Below, piece by piece: positions 13,327-26,035 of a stretch of 64,000 nt of DNA. Every line of letters starts with the position of its first letter. The stretch's first letter is position 1. Origin of the DNA: Trachythela sp. YZ-2020 (lineage: Eukaryota; Cnidaria; Anthozoa; Malacalcyonacea; Clavulariidae). The stretch lies in the NCBI GenBank assembly GCA_016169945.1, contig JADLSH010000333.1:434001-498000 (forward strand), written 5' to 3'. The translations under genes and the position numbers were made by a program. Under the pieces are notes generated by a model. It did not search any database, had not been told where the DNA came from, and worked only from the letters and a program-made list of their open reading frames with translations.

Positions 13327-14103
13327 ATGCCTGAAACGATAAAATCTTTAAAAAAGGAGAATGACGATCTCAAGATCCAGATTGAGTCATTGCAAAAGAA
13401 CTTCGAGAAACTACAAAATATGATTGAGAGCAATATGAACTCAAAATCATCGAAGCAAAACGATCAAAATTCATCTTCTCAACTACATGGTTTTCAGAAC
13501 AGTCTGGAGTTCCTAAGCGATAAATACGACACCTTGAATGCTTTTGAAATGGAGATGAAAAACGAACTTAAGAAACTAAACTCCAGATTAACAGAAATAA
13601 CCAACAAAGTAAATCAAGTCGGCGACGCGCTTGAGCAGTTAGAAGAATACAGCTTCCAGTATAACATCAAGATAATTGGCCTTGCTCAACAGAACGAAAG
13701 GGAAACGGCGCACGAAACTAGCTCGATATGTGTAGACCTCTTTAAATTAATTGGGGCCGAGGTAAATCTTAATGACATTGACATAGCACATCGTGTCCCG
13801 AGTCGAAGGAGAAATCAAGACAACAAACCGAATCCTATAGTATGCAAATTTGTCAGGAGACTCTCAAAGGAGGGCGTTATGAGACTGCGTAAAGAAGCAA
13901 TTAAAGTTAATCCTAGTGTCAGAATCTTTGATCACTTAACCCCAAAGAATCAAAAAATCCTATATGAAGCTAAAGCATTTAAAGAAGCGAATTCTTACGA
14001 ATATTGCTGGACAAAGAACTCTCGTGTTTATCTACGTAAAAACGCTACTTCTCGAGCTATAAGAATAAGTCGGCTTGAGGATCTCCACAGCCTTCGCGAG
14101 TGA
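13327..14103 (+). CDS. LINE ORF1: coiled-coil RNA-binding protein
   Basis: The start is placed at the ATG at 13,327 (MPETIKSLKKENDD) because the upstream in-frame sequence is not protein-like. Residues 5-45 and 75-125 are heptad-rich coiled coil. The middle (YNIKIIGLAQ onward) resembles the RRM-like and C-terminal domains of L1/CR1 ORF1 proteins, with an AHRVPSRRR basic segment. The length is about 258 residues and the frame is intact. The family acts as a nucleic-acid chaperone coating the element RNA. It is followed 78 bp later by ORF2. Confidence 0.7.
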   Translation: MPETIKSLKKENDDLKIQIESLQKNFEKLQNMIESNMNSKSSKQNDQNSSSQLHGFQNSLEFLSDKYDTLNAFEMEMKNELKKLNSRLTEITNKVNQVGDALEQLEEYSFQYNIKIIGLAQQNERETAHETSSICVDLFKLIGAEVNLNDIDIAHRVPSRRRNQDNKPNPIVCKFVRRLSKEGVMRLRKEAIKVNPSVRIFDHLTPKNQKILYEAKAFKEANSYEYCWTKNSRVYLRKNATSRAIRISRLEDLHSLRE

Positions 14104-14181
14104 ATAAGTGCATATCTGATATCTCAAATACCCAGATAAGTACAATGTTTTGGATGTGTTCTCTGATATTTATGACTAAAA

Positions 14182-17100
14182 ATGCCTGTTATTGATAAGA
14201 GAGATACTCTGAACAAGCTAATTTTAAGTGAATTACCATTTTATAATATTAATTTTATTCAGGAATTTAACTTCAACAATAGTATAACCACTAATCTTCC
14301 TACAATTAAAGATTTCGATAGATATCCTAGCATGCATGAACTTGGTTTATTTAATTTAAATACAGCTTCTGATGCGAACACTGAAAGTTCTAACTTAGAT
14401 CATCAAATCTTACAAACTCAGTATTATTCACCACATAAATTTAGTAACTTAAAGAAACATCAAACGAAATATTTTACTGATACCAGTTTTCGTTGCTACA
14501 TAATAACGTGAGGAGCTTGAAACGTAATTTAGAAGATTTTCAAACGCATTTATTATCTCAGCTTGATTTCAACTTTAGCGTTATGGGTATTACTGAAACC
14601 AAGATTAGAGATAATAAGATTTCTAACTTTAATCCTGAGATACCTGGCTATAATTTTGAATTTGTTCCAACACCATTGGCTTCAGGAGGGGTGGGTATGT
14701 ACATTAGAAACGATCTGCGTTATTCAGTCCTTGAAAAATGTTCCAATATTGCTTTTCAAGCTCTTTGGGTTGAAATCCAAATTAGTAATGGGAAAAATAT
14801 TATTTGTGGTGTCTTATATAGACAACATAACTCTCCTGAGAGTTTTCAAAATTATTTTGAGGATACTATACACAAGTTTACAGCTTCAAGCTCAAACAAA
14901 TCAATATATATTATGGGTGACTTCAACATAGATCTTCTTAAAGCTCAAGTTTGCGATTTTGCTCAAAATTTCTTATTTACTCTTCAAAGTTATGCCCTTA
15001 CACCAACCATAGATAAACCTACCAGAATACATAACAATTCTGCTACACTGATCGATAATATTCTTGTTAATGATATTGAAAATTCTATCCTAAGCGGCAA
15101 TATTACCTCTGATATTAGTGATCATTTCTCACAGTTTTGTATTATACAGTCAAATATTGAAACAAACAAGCAACGTAAAGAAAAAATGCGAGATTTTTCT
15201 CGTTTTTCAGAAACAAATTTTATTAATGATATGGCATTAATTGATTGGAATCTTCTTATCACCAATAAGGGAGGTAATGTGGACAAATTGTTTAATGCCT
15301 TTTATGACAAAGTAAATAAACTGGTAAATAAACATGCCCCAGTGAAACCAATTTCTAAACGTATGATAAAGAGATCCTCTAAGCCTTGGATCACAAAGGG
15401 AATTAGAAGGTCTATTATCATAAAAATAAGTTATTTTACTCGGAGATAAAGAAAATTATAAAATATATCGAAATAAAATAACAAAACTAACACGTATTAG
15501 TAAAAACATATTATCATGAGTATTTTAACAATAATCTCAAAAATATGAAAAAACTTGGGAAGGTATTAATAATTTGATAAATCGCAAAAAGAAGCATAAA
15601 ATGATTACAAAATTGAAGTGTCCGAACAAAAATGAGTTCATTAGTAATCCAAAAGATATCCCTGACGTTTTGAATAAGTATTTTTCCACTATAGGACAAA
15701 AACTGGCATCAAAATTGCCTAATTCTCATACACATTTTAGTCATTACTTAAAAACTAAAAACTATTCAAGTTCTTTTTATTTTAATCCTGTCACCCCTGT
15801 TGAAGTTGAATTTGAAATCGCCTCATTATGTGTTAGCAAATCTGTTGGACTATATTCTTGTCCTACACGTTTACTGAAATGTATAAAGCAACAAGTATCT
15901 TGGCCATTGGCAGAACTCATGAATTCTTCAATCCTAAGTGGAACGTTTCCGTCAAAACTAAAGCATGCTAAAGTAGTTCCAATCTACAAAACTAATGATG
16001 AAACCGATCCAGGAAACTACCGACCAATTTCATTACTTTCTAATTTTAATCGAATTTTTGAAAAATTAATGTGTAAAAGACTTCAAAGTTTCTGTGACAA
16101 ATATAAGATTCTTTATGAAAAGCAATATGGGTTTCGAGCAAATCATTCAACACAACATGCTGTTGTTGATATTGTAAATAATATCCACAACAACATGGAC
16201 AAAGGCTTATTTTCGTGTGGTGTCTTCATTGACCTCAAAAAAGCGTTTGACACAGTTGATCACTCCATACTTCTAAATAAATTAGAACACTATGGTATTC
16301 GAGGTATTATAAATAACTGGTTTCAGTCTTATTTAACTGATCGAATACAGACAGTTCAAATTGGACAAAATATATCACCAAAAGAAACAATTAGATTTGG
16401 AGTTCCACAGGGCTCAGTCTTGGGACCTCTACTCTTCCTCATTTATATAAATGATATTCATACATCATCTAAAGTATTACAATTTTATTTGTTTGCTGAC
16501 GACACAAATTTATTATACGCAGATAGAAAATTAAAAAATCTTGAAGCAGTAATTAATCAAGAACTGGTGGGAGTCTGCAAATGGTTAAATGCAAATAAAT
16601 TGACTATTAATTTAAATAAAACAAACTATGTTATTTTTCGTTCCAATAAAAACGCGTTAACTATCAACCTTGTATAAAATTATTTGATAATAGAGCAAAC
16701 AAATCAATTGAAATTGAGTGTAAAGAATTTGTAAAATATTTAGGACTTATTATTGATAAAAACTTATCATGGAAACACCACATAGAAAATATTGCTTCTA
16801 AAATAAGTAAGTCAATAGGAATAATCACGAGACTTAGGCATTTTGTGCCTCTCTCAACTCTACTTAATATATATCGTAGCTTAATTCAACCATATCTAAC
16901 GTATGGTATAATTGTTTTAGGGCCGGCGTCAAAGGCGTATTTAAATAAGTTACTTGTTCTTCAGAAACGAGTTTTGCGGCTAATGAACTTTAAAGGTTAT
17001 AAAGAACATGCCATCCCTCTCTTCACTAATTTAAACGTTTTACCCTTGAATATGATTTATTATAAATCGGTGTGTAATTTGATGTATGATGTCTCTAACA

Positions 17101-17396
17101 GCTCTTGTCCATCAACAATCTCCGATTATTTTAATCGTTCCAGAAACATTCATACACATAAAACTAGGCATTGTGCATCTAATAATTTTTACATTGAATA
17201 TTCAAGACTAAATATATTAAATGCCTCTTTTGCGAGATCCGGTGCGAAAATATGGAACAATATACCTGGCAATGTACGCGAATTAGGGAAAAAGAAACTT
17301 AATAAGGCATTGCAAAATTCTTTACTTACAATTCTTGAGCTGGAGGATGATTATGTTGATGTCCCTGTATTAGTTCAATTAATGGCTAAACAATAG
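14182..17396 (+). pseudogene. LINE ORF2: endonuclease-reverse transcriptase, frameshifted
   Basis: The N-terminal leader starts at the ATG at 14,182. A frame break near 14,495 leads into the EEP endonuclease (14,493-15,449; LHNNVRSL, GITETKI, GGVGMYI, MGDFNIDL and SDISDHF motifs). Several frame breaks follow between about 15,425 and 15,555. The reverse transcriptase runs from 15,574 to about 16,677, with PIYK, NYRPISLLS, FIDLKKAFDTVDH, GVPQGSVLGPLLF and the catalytic FADDTNLLY. A break near 16,676 precedes the C-terminal region (YLGLIIDKNLSWKHHI to 17,396). Domain order is complete, so the copy is fairly young but not autonomous as read. Confidence 0.82.
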
Positions 17397-17530
17397 GATT
17401 TTTATCTTTACGAATAGTTTCTATTTTTTTGGCTTGATGATTGGGAAAGTTTCTAATTAAAATCGTTACTTAGGTTATATCTTAATAATAATGTGTGTTA
17501 ATAAATTATTATAATTTTTCCTTTTTTCTT

Positions 17531-17573
17531 TGTCATCCGCCTCGACTAGCTTTTTAGCTATTAGCGGATGACA
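17531..17573 (+). promoter_or_regulatory. LINE 3' stem-loop
   Basis: TGTCATCCGC (17531-17540) pairs perfectly with GCGGATGACA (17564-17573). An inner TAGC/GCTA stem closes a T-rich loop. The same design recurs in the adjacent LINE fragment at 18,492-18,524 with changed bases. In L2/CR1-like elements the RNA 3' end is recognised by the reverse transcriptase, so this is a likely recognition hairpin. Confidence 0.6.
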
Positions 17574-17635
17574 TTATCTACTCTTGTATATAGTCATTTT
17601 TGTATTAATAAATTTGTATTGTATTGTATTGTATG

Positions 17636-18572
17636 CTTGATAGTAGTTCAAATGAGCTAATTTCTATTGAACATAAAGAGTATGTAAAATACTTAGGAGT
17701 CTTAATTGACGAGAATCTTACCTGGAAATACCACATAGATAACATTGCTTCAAAAATAAGTAAGGCAATTGGTGTAGTTTCACGATTGAGACACTTTGTT
17801 CCTCCTTCTACTCTTCACAATATCTATCAATCTCTCATTGATATATTTCAAAAGAAAGAGTGAGCATGCTATCCCTCTTTTTGTCAGCTAAAAAGTTATG
17901 CCACTAAATATGCCCTATTATAGCACAGTTTCCAAGCATTAAGTATGATATCTCGAACAATACGACCCCAAGCACCATCTCTGATTTCTTTACTTATTCA
18001 AAGGAAGCAGACACACATAACACTAGACATTTTGCATCTTCTAACTTTAAAATAAAATATTCTCGATTGAATAAGAAAAACGTATCCTTTGCTAAAACTT
18101 GGAGCAAAAATATGGAATAGTATTTGCCCTAAGATACGTAAACTAGGGAAAAAGACCTTTAACAAAATAATAAAAAAGTCACTTCTAACTGTATTGAAGA
18201 TTGAGGATGATTATGTACTACGACAATCAAATTAATGACCAAACAATTGGCATCCATAAAAATATAATCACTCATGTTTACATATGGTTATGTAATTAAT
18301 ATGTAATTATTCTAGTGCGAAGCTTGTTTCATACCACGTACAATTAAGTCTCGCAATATTCAGAAATATGGTATGTAATATTCTAGTTCATGGCATGCTT
18401 CGTAAGAAACTTGCATGTTGTGCACTGGAAATACGATTTATATTCATTATTCGACTATATTTTACAAATTCATCAAATTATTTTTTACACTATCCGCCTC
18501 AATTAGCATTTGCTATTTGCGGATTAAGTATATATCCATTGTATTTTCGTGAAAAATAATTAATAAATTGAT
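17636..18572 (+). mobile_element. 5'-truncated second LINE copy (3' end)
   Basis: Immediately after the first LINE tail, 17,636-17,863 encodes a piece (EYVKYLGVLIDENLTWKYHI) that is a divergent paralogue of the same reverse-transcriptase C-terminus. Decayed coding sequence continues to about 18,240. It ends with the same 3' UTR design: a stem of ATCCGC (18492-18497) with GCGGAT (18519-18524), an inner TAGCA/TGCTA stem, and a short repeat tail (GATTGAATT) near 18,570. The two copies lie head-to-tail. Confidence 0.7.
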
Positions 18573-20440
18573 TGAATTGATTGACTCTGGGAGAAATGCG
18601 GCAGCTTTCACTTCACTTGTGAATGAAGTGCAAGCTAATATATTGTGGTGAGTGGCGAAAATTCAATCGAGTCAGTCATTCATTCATTCAATCAGTGTAA
18701 ACTTTCCGGGGGGTGCATTTAAATTTCATTAACATTTAGTGATTTAGTGCTTCAAGACAGGGCTTCACATTTTTCTTTAAATATTCTTTTGATCTTATGG
18801 CGATTTTACACAAACTATGCTGAATTAGAGTCTTTATATTGAACTTGAAACATTTGCTGAAGACGTTGAATTGACATTAAATTGGCGACCTCCCCCCCGG
18901 AACACCCAATTTTTTTTTCAATCACAAATGCATGTGCGCTATCAAGTGCGTGGCCGCGAGATGATTGCGAGATTCGTACATGTGCCGTGTAAGCGAGTCT
19001 AGCGACAGGAACATTATCCGCATTATATCAAATTATCAATATAAGTATATAAACTATAAGTATGTCGATTAACCGGAGAGAAATCATTCAGTATAACTGA
19101 CTTACCAACTTGCCTTCAATTCAGTACTGGATAATCAACGGGAAGGATTGTAGAAATTCACTTATTTTCGCTTCCTGAGCATTATAATTTGACATTTGCT
19201 TTCGAGAATATGATTATGACAAAATATTTAAAGACTGTATCTCAAATGCGAGTTTGCAGATTATATAAATGATAAGGAAGGTAATGTGGTAGCAGTTTAA
19301 AGGCTATAATTATTATTTCAAATACAACTATAGCCTTATGAACTATAGGGGCAATTCCAATGTGGCAATGTCAATAAACTTGTGTAAGTCGATGGCTGGA
19401 TATATATAGTATACTGCATGTATTCGATCTGTAATCTGTATTATGAACTATCAAAACAGTGTAGACTATAGTATCCGATTTATATTATAACCTCCATGGT
19501 ATAAAACGGAATCATATAAACGTGCTGCAAAACCTGCAGTCCCAATAGTCGTGTTAGTTTAAACTTTACAGTATACCTTGAATTGATGGGATATAATTGG
19601 ATTGGGATGTATATTTTAAAATAAATGTAAATTCTGATTTTCTGTGATATAAATAATTACGTTTGAAGTGTGAACGTAAACAACAGTACTGTTTATATAT
19701 ATTGTCATTGACATTGTTAGGAAAACGAAAGTTACACAGTATTTCCGCTTTGAAAAAAATCCCCTTAAAAATTGTGTCGGTGTTCTAGTTGAAGGCAGTG
19801 GCCGACTATACACCCTTAGTTTTTATACTATTTCACCAAACAATTCAGATTTCCGACTTGGACTTACTTAACTTGGGCTAATATATAATAGCCACCCATG
19901 TGCAAAATTTGAAGTGACAGTCCGGAATTATAGAGTACAAACATATACAGTAGAGTCATTAATACTGTAAACAAAATTTTCAACACAACATTTAATAATA
20001 TATGAACCCTGTAATATTTACAAAACTAAACTATATACATGTAACTACTCTTTACTCTTTGTCCTTCTATATAACTTAATACTGAGTATAAGTCATAAAC
20101 ATAATGATTAACGAATGTTTGTCTTTCAACACAACGACAACGTAATATTTACTGTAACTATTCATCCACAACATTCATTGCCTTGATAACTTTGTCCTCT
20201 TTCAAGATTACAAATAAAATCTTTTTTACTAAAAGCAAAGTTTCAATGATCATTTTCTTGGAAAGCTTGGTAGGGTCCGTCTCTTGTTACAAGTAATTAT
20301 AAATGGGGCATAATTTGCCTGCGTATGTTTACGCTTGGCGTTAAAAACACGATTTTCAAAAGCGAAGTTAAAAATAGGCCTTCGAAAAACAAATGTCATG
20401 AGAACTTGACAATCTTGACATATAAATACTGCTAGCTATA
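18573..20440. other. Non-coding intergenic stretch
   Basis: No supported gene on either strand. AT-rich, with scattered short palindromes and stop codons in all frames. No repeat boundary was found. Confidence 0.5.
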
Positions 20441-20895
20441 ATTCCATGCATGACTCATCTTAGTCTCCTTTGCAGCCGCTCTACAGGGTGCACGCTGGGC
20501 ACAAATGATGCTCAAAACGCCGCGCAATTTCGTGACCAGGCGCCATCTTGGACGTGTGTTCATATTCGGAGTCTGGTGACTAGTTTAAAATTGTGCCGAT
20601 TGACTCTGTTTGCCTCGTTCGTACAGCAATCGGTTAGTTCCGGCGCCTTTTGAAAGATGGAAATCTGAAAGTGGAGATTTCGCGGCACATTTCGATACCA
20701 AATATGAGCAAGATTTGTGCAAAGTTATTTCTTTTTGTACGTCTCAAAATATGGTATTTATTGCACGTGAAGAATTTTTGTGTGTTGATGTAGCAAGAGG
20801 CTTGTTTTTTCTGGAACATTATTTACTTATTCGTCCTGGAAATTGCTTTCAGGTGAGGATTATAGTCTGTAGTATGACGCCTTCTTTTTGGATTT

Positions 20896-23766
20896 TTGAT
20901 TTTGGCCCTTGCTTTACTGTTTACACTTGATTTCCCAAGGCCATTGACACGCGTTATGCCACGTTATCCAGTTGGGCTTCTACAGAGCAGAAGAAAGGAG
21001 GCTCGAGAAGATATTGTAAATTCGAACAGAAACCTGACTTTGCTTCAAGATGAAGCACAGCAACTTAACGTTCAAGTAAATCGTACAAGAAAAGTATTCC
21101 ATGCCCTTTGTGAAAGAAAGAGGAGACTTGATGAAAAGGTAAAAGGCTATTAATTTTGTGTGCTGTTGATATTTTGGCATGCTAGCCTTTTGATAATATG
21201 CCCAGCTTTCATACTTTGTATATATGTTAATTTGTGCTTTAAAATATACAGACTACTTGTTCTGTATAACATAGTTTATCTAAAGTAACTGTCAGAATAG
21301 ATGATACAGAAAGTACATGTGTAGAAAAGAGCCAAAACACAACTAGCAAGGCATGTTACTTGCTTGTTGAATTAAATAGCATAAATTAGGACCCAAGGGT
21401 CTCCTTGACGAGTCAGGGCAAACTTGGGCTCATTGAGGACAATTGAAATTTTATTAATAGTACTCCAAAGTATGAGTGCAAGTTTTAATCTTTGAAGAAA
21501 CTAAGTGAAAGATTTCGAGACTTAGAATTACCAAATTTGTATAGCTCACTAGATTAGAAGACGTGGTAGATCAGCTTCCAGATATGGGGCAGACTAGGTC
21601 CAGTGAGAAGGAGAACAGATTGTCAGATAGATCTGTCAAAATAAGAAGAAAGTTTCCTACAATGTTTGAAGATGGCAAATTGACAAGCTGTCCATCAATA
21701 GCTAGGAAGAGGAGGAAAGAGACATTTGACTTCGCCCAGAAGATTCATGGAGGTAGCCAGGATTCAGAAATACCTGGTTCCATTGGTATTATTGATACTG
21801 CATTAAATAAGTGTACTAGTAATGTTTTGGTCGATGTATTATCAGCCAGTAAGAGATTTCACTCAGTTTTACCAAAAATTCATAACAAGAAATTGAAAGA
21901 ATATGAATCCTCACATGACAACATGATTAGGAGTGTATCTGTCTATTACAGTGGAGGTGTAGTTGGTAGAAGAAGTATCGTAAAATTTACCGAGATTCTG
22001 CTTACAAAAATGCACTAAAAGCAAGAAATCTTTACAGCGTCACAGTCAGCAATTGCCCCGTATCCCGGCTTGTTCCCTACAATAAGTTAATGCCATTTAT
22101 AAAGTCAGTTTCCTTAGGCACCATTAATAGTGTATATGACAATCTGTGTGATGGCCTTGAGGAAGTGGAGAAAGTACATGGTTGTTATCGGAACTTGACG
22201 GAACTTCTTGTGAGGTTGGGGGAATTTTACCTTTCAGGATCTAGTGGGCATGTAATTGATTGGTTTAGGAATGAATACACCTTTTGTGTAAGCCTTGGGG
22301 GAGATGGAGCTCCCTTCGGGAAAGGTGATGTGGCTAGTGCTTGGTTGATATCTTTTTTGAACATTGGTCGTGGTGTTCTAAGTAGCAATGAAAATCACTT
22401 GCTTTTCGGTGCCAATTGCCATGAAAACTGCATACCAGTTCAGAGATTCATAAAAATGCTTGTATCAGATATTGCATTTATTGAGCAGAAATCATTTCAA
22501 TGCACATTTACTGCATCCAGCAGTATTCGTCATACTGTCAGTGTTAAATTCCAGGTGTCAGAACTTCCCAACGACATGAAAATGCTAGCATTTTTATGTG
22601 GGGAGATAGGAAACAGTGCAAAATATTTCTCGTCATTTGCCAATGTCTCCACTGATAATGCAAATAATTTGAAGGGAACATTTGGGATAGAGAAAAACAA
22701 CACCACTTGGCAGCCTTGGAGCTATCCAAGTTGGAAAGAAGTAGCTAAATGTGTTGAAACATTTAAGAAAAAGGTTGAAAAGCAAAACATAGCAGAGTCA
22801 ACTAAGAGGTCAAAGATAACAAGTTTTATTGGAAGTAAGAATAGTAGACAAGAGTTTGAGCCACCTATCGGGAAACTTGCTGATCGAATTCATGTAGACC
22901 CCCTTCACCTTAAAAATAACGCATGCGCACTCGCACATCGCTATCTCTTAAGTGAGGTATTACTATTATCACAATTACCGAATTCAGTCAAATCATTTGC
23001 ACAGGTTCCAAGCAACTCACCATTAGCTAAGTACATCAGCACAATGAGAAACAGATGTAATTTAACCCGCTTGGCAAACAAAATAGTTAGGTGGTTTGAT
23101 GATAGCAACAGAGTAGGGAACAGATTTACTGGGCAGGATTCTAGATGCTTCTTGCAAAATTCCATGTTTCTTATTGATGCTATGAGACCTTTTTTAAAGA
23201 AAGGTACTTCAACATGTTTCACTGTACATGTTCTAGCCTATGTATGCTTGCTCCTGCGTGATTGTGTGTCGGCATTCAGTCGAGTTGAAATTACCGATGA
23301 ACAGATAAATGAGCTTGAAAAAAATTGCAGGGCATATTTCATTCTAAATTACATGTTTCTTGCACACCATCCAACAGCATGGACTTTAGGAATCATCATA
23401 CCAGCACATACAACAGATATGAAATTCAAGTATGGCAAGGGCTTGGGCTTGAACTCCATGGAAGGGAGGGAAGCTAAGCACATATCAATTAGCAGGTATA
23501 GCAAGAACACAAATTTGAAATGCCGTTGGGAGCAAATTTTTTTGCATGAATATATGTCACTGATTTGGTTGCGAGAGAGAGGTTATAACACAGAGAAGCC
23601 TACAACTTCATGCAAACTCCGGTATATACCAAAGCGAGCTACTGATGATCCAACCTTTTGCTATTGTGGATTGGAAAGAGTGGGTGCAACTGATGAATGT
23701 GTGTTTTGCAGTGACCAGTTGAGGCAGGTTATAAAGGAAAAGGTTAAGAAAGCTTCTCTTGGTTAA
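20896..23766 (+). pseudogene. Large unrecognised protein, probably transposon-derived; one frameshift
   Basis: A candidate 5' coding exon (20,896-21,153) holds a basic coiled coil (EAREDIVNSNRNLTLLQDEA). The main coding part runs 21,563-23,766. It is open in one frame to 22,018, then in another from before 22,000 to 23,766, so a one-base indel lies near 21,975. The 558-residue distal part has GGDGAPFGKGD, LLFGANCHENC, a DPLHLKNNACAL segment and a C-terminal zinc-ribbon-like CYCG...CVFC pair. These acidic and histidine patches, and lack of conserved introns, suggest a DDE-type transposase of a family I cannot name. A GC-richer upstream region with a GCCATCTTGG sequence (about 20,540) could be a promoter. 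No terminal repeats were found, so a domesticated gene is also possible. Confidence 0.5.
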
Positions 23767-25300
23767 CTTTGAGGTGTTTTACTGCTGGTTGTCATAATAC
23801 ATATTATTAAGACAAATAAAGTTACCAGGGTTTATATACAGCTTTGCATTGCAAGCTATTTTATATAAGAACAGGCTAAGATAGAAAATTGGCTTGGAAA
23901 CTCCCTCATAGTTTTTTGAATATTAATTGTTGATATGTTGTGTATTTTATGCTTGCTTTTAGTTTAATAACTGCAGCTTGTTTCTTGAGCTTCAGTTAGC
24001 TGCTTTCTGAGCTTGTTTCTTGAGCTTGTTTCACTTAGCTGCTGAATTGATTCTTCAACAAAACATATTTGCTAACATGGATGGGTAATTCTTTGACTAC
24101 TATCCGATAAACCTGACTATAGTGATACACAGAATACACTCCTTTACTTAATGAATGGTATATTCCATACTCTTTAAGAGGCGGTCAGACACATGTGGCG
24201 GTCACAACTGTTTAGCAAATTTTTTTGCCATATGATGCCAAAACTTGAATGACACTAATTTGTCATTTTTTTAGAATTACAGATTAGAAAGTTACAAATA
24301 TTTATTGGCTATTCAAGAGATGTTTAGAAAACTTTAATTTCATTATCACATGTTATACATGTATAAGTCTATTATGAATAAATGCATTTTCATGTTATAT
24401 TATGTTTTTATCAAGAATGTAATGTTAATAAGATTTATTTAAACTTTTAAATGTCTGGAGTGCTTTTTTCAAATTTTGTAAATTCTAATTGGGGTGGGTG
24501 GGGGTGCTTTGCTTGGGACGAGTTATCAACCGCGGTCAGTTTGCTTATAGGGGGTCCATGCTCTACCGGGAAAATTTTTAAATCTAGAATCACGATTTCC
24601 AGCATTTTGGAGGTAAGATTATACAGAATTCTGAAAATCAGTATAGAGTATTTAAAACATGCTATTATTCATGACTATACCATGACTATTTGGTTGGATA
24701 AAGTGAAAAATTGACTATTAAAACTGTTGCCATGGTTGCATTAATATTACTCATTTTGTTGTTTCTCATTTTTTCACCAATAAATCTTTAATTACATTTA
24801 TTAGGAAAATTAGGCTAGCCTTTTTGCACCCCCCGTCCCGATGTAGCCCGCTGGCCAAGGCTAGGGGGGGGGTGGGCACCCCCAGTAAATCCATCACTGT
24901 AATTTTAGCTAGTGAAGTACAGTAAGGGACACAAGGACCCTAGTCCACTATCGTGCTTGCATGAATATTTAAAAACAATATGGACTAAGGGCCAGACTAC
25001 ATGCCAAGGCAATTCTAATCCCAGGCTGGGGGACTGAATCTTCAGCCTTGGTTGCCACACATCACAATTTCAGCCTGGGATTAAAATTGCACAAGTATTA
25101 ATTAATCTTCCCCTTAGCATGAAATAATACCATCCAAATTGTTATAAAACAATATTCCCATTACTTTTTTATACAATAAGTGTCATTCACAGTCAAACAT
25201 GTATATGTATATATAACAAAACAAAAAGTACTTGAATCTTTTAGTCTGCTCAAACTTCAACTGGCTGATACTGTAAATCTAATTGACATGTATGCATAGG
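23767..25300. other. Non-coding stretch with simple repeats
   Basis: Nothing coding is supported. It contains GCTTGTTTCTTGAGCTTC-type short direct repeats near 23,975-24,035 and G-rich runs near 24,490 and 24,865. The 87-codon open stretch at 24,451-24,714 has no protein-like composition. Confidence 0.45.
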
Positions 25301-25363
25301 AAAGCCAAAAGGATTCCATTCGCCATAGTGAAATGACAAAGAAAGCTGTCCCTTCTTAAAATT

Positions 25364-26035
25364 CTACACAAGAGCAAAATCCTTGTCATAAGAAACCAAA
25401 ATCTTTCTCTCGACACCTTTCCTGTGACCTCCTAGTTTTCTCTGTAGTGAACAAGTGACACACTCTTCTGTTTTCCCCGACAACAAACAAAGCAACTTTA
25501 TCACCAAACATTTTTTAGTAAGCGAAATAACCATCCCTTTACTGTTCCCTTTTACATAGCAGAATGGTTCACGAAAATCTTTTTGATTGCATAATTTGAT
25601 TGCTCGTGCCAAGGACTTAAAAACGTTGACAGGAATGTCTCGATGAATTTGCCCTTGAAACGGTTGCCTTACACTCCTAGCTCCAGCCAGTCTTCGATAT
25701 ATGCTGGCGATCCATAAGTTAGATTCACTTTCCAAACATAACTTTGTACTAATCCGTGAAGCCAGCAAGATCTTAGCAAATTGATTTTCTTCCGATGAGC
25801 ATGCCTTTAAAAGAGGAGTCAATAAGTTCTGTGCAGTGGCAACAAACAGGTCCTTGTTAAAATTGTTTCCACCACTAAAACTGTTTAAAAAGCTTCGTAG
25901 GTCGTCAGGTTTTTCTTCTGCCTCATCCAGTTCAGATTCCTCACTCACTACATTTGATAAACAATCATCTCCCTCGTCAAAAACCATATTTATTACTTGA
26001 TCTACACTGAAATTATCCAAATTAGCAGACGCCAT
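25364..26035 (-). CDS. Hypothetical protein, 223 residues, single exon
   Basis: A clean reading frame starts at the ATG at 26,035 (MASANLDNFSVDQVI). The N-terminal 60 residues are acidic (EESELDEAEEKPDD). The middle is helical and leucine-rich, and the C-terminus is basic with two CXC/C-type cysteines (ECVTCSLQRKLGGHRKG) that could bind metal. No family is recognised. A P element inserted about 100 bp upstream may sit in its 5' UTR or promoter. Composition and length support a real gene or a transposon accessory ORF; the choice is open. Confidence 0.45.
   Translation of the reverse strand: MASANLDNFSVDQVINMVFDEGDDCLSNVVSEESELDEAEEKPDDLRSFLNSFSGGNNFNKDLFVATAQNLLTPLLKACSSEENQFAKILLASRISTKLCLESESNLWIASIYRRLAGARSVRQPFQGQIHRDIPVNVFKSLARAIKLCNQKDFREPFCYVKGNSKGMVISLTKKCLVIKLLCLLSGKTEECVTCSLQRKLGGHRKGVERKILVSYDKDFALV

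Larger units (their letters stand above)
13170..17635 (+). mobile_element. CR1/L2-type LINE, near full length
   Basis: A two-ORF non-LTR retrotransposon. ORF1 (13,327-14,103) encodes a coiled-coil nucleic-acid-binding protein. ORF2 (14,182-17,396) encodes an AP-type endonuclease followed by reverse transcriptase. The element ends in the short tandem repeat (GTATT)n at about 17,612-17,633 rather than poly(A), a feature of CR1/L2-like elements. A 3' stem-loop precedes the tail. The 5' boundary is not defined. Confidence 0.82.

Noticed and set aside
14563..14931. Second ORF inside the LINE endonuclease
   Set aside because: Alternative frame of the endonuclease domain; hydrophobic composition comes from frame shift.
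24451..24714. 87-codon open stretch
   Set aside because: Overlaps G-rich simple sequence, has no protein-like composition and no supporting context.
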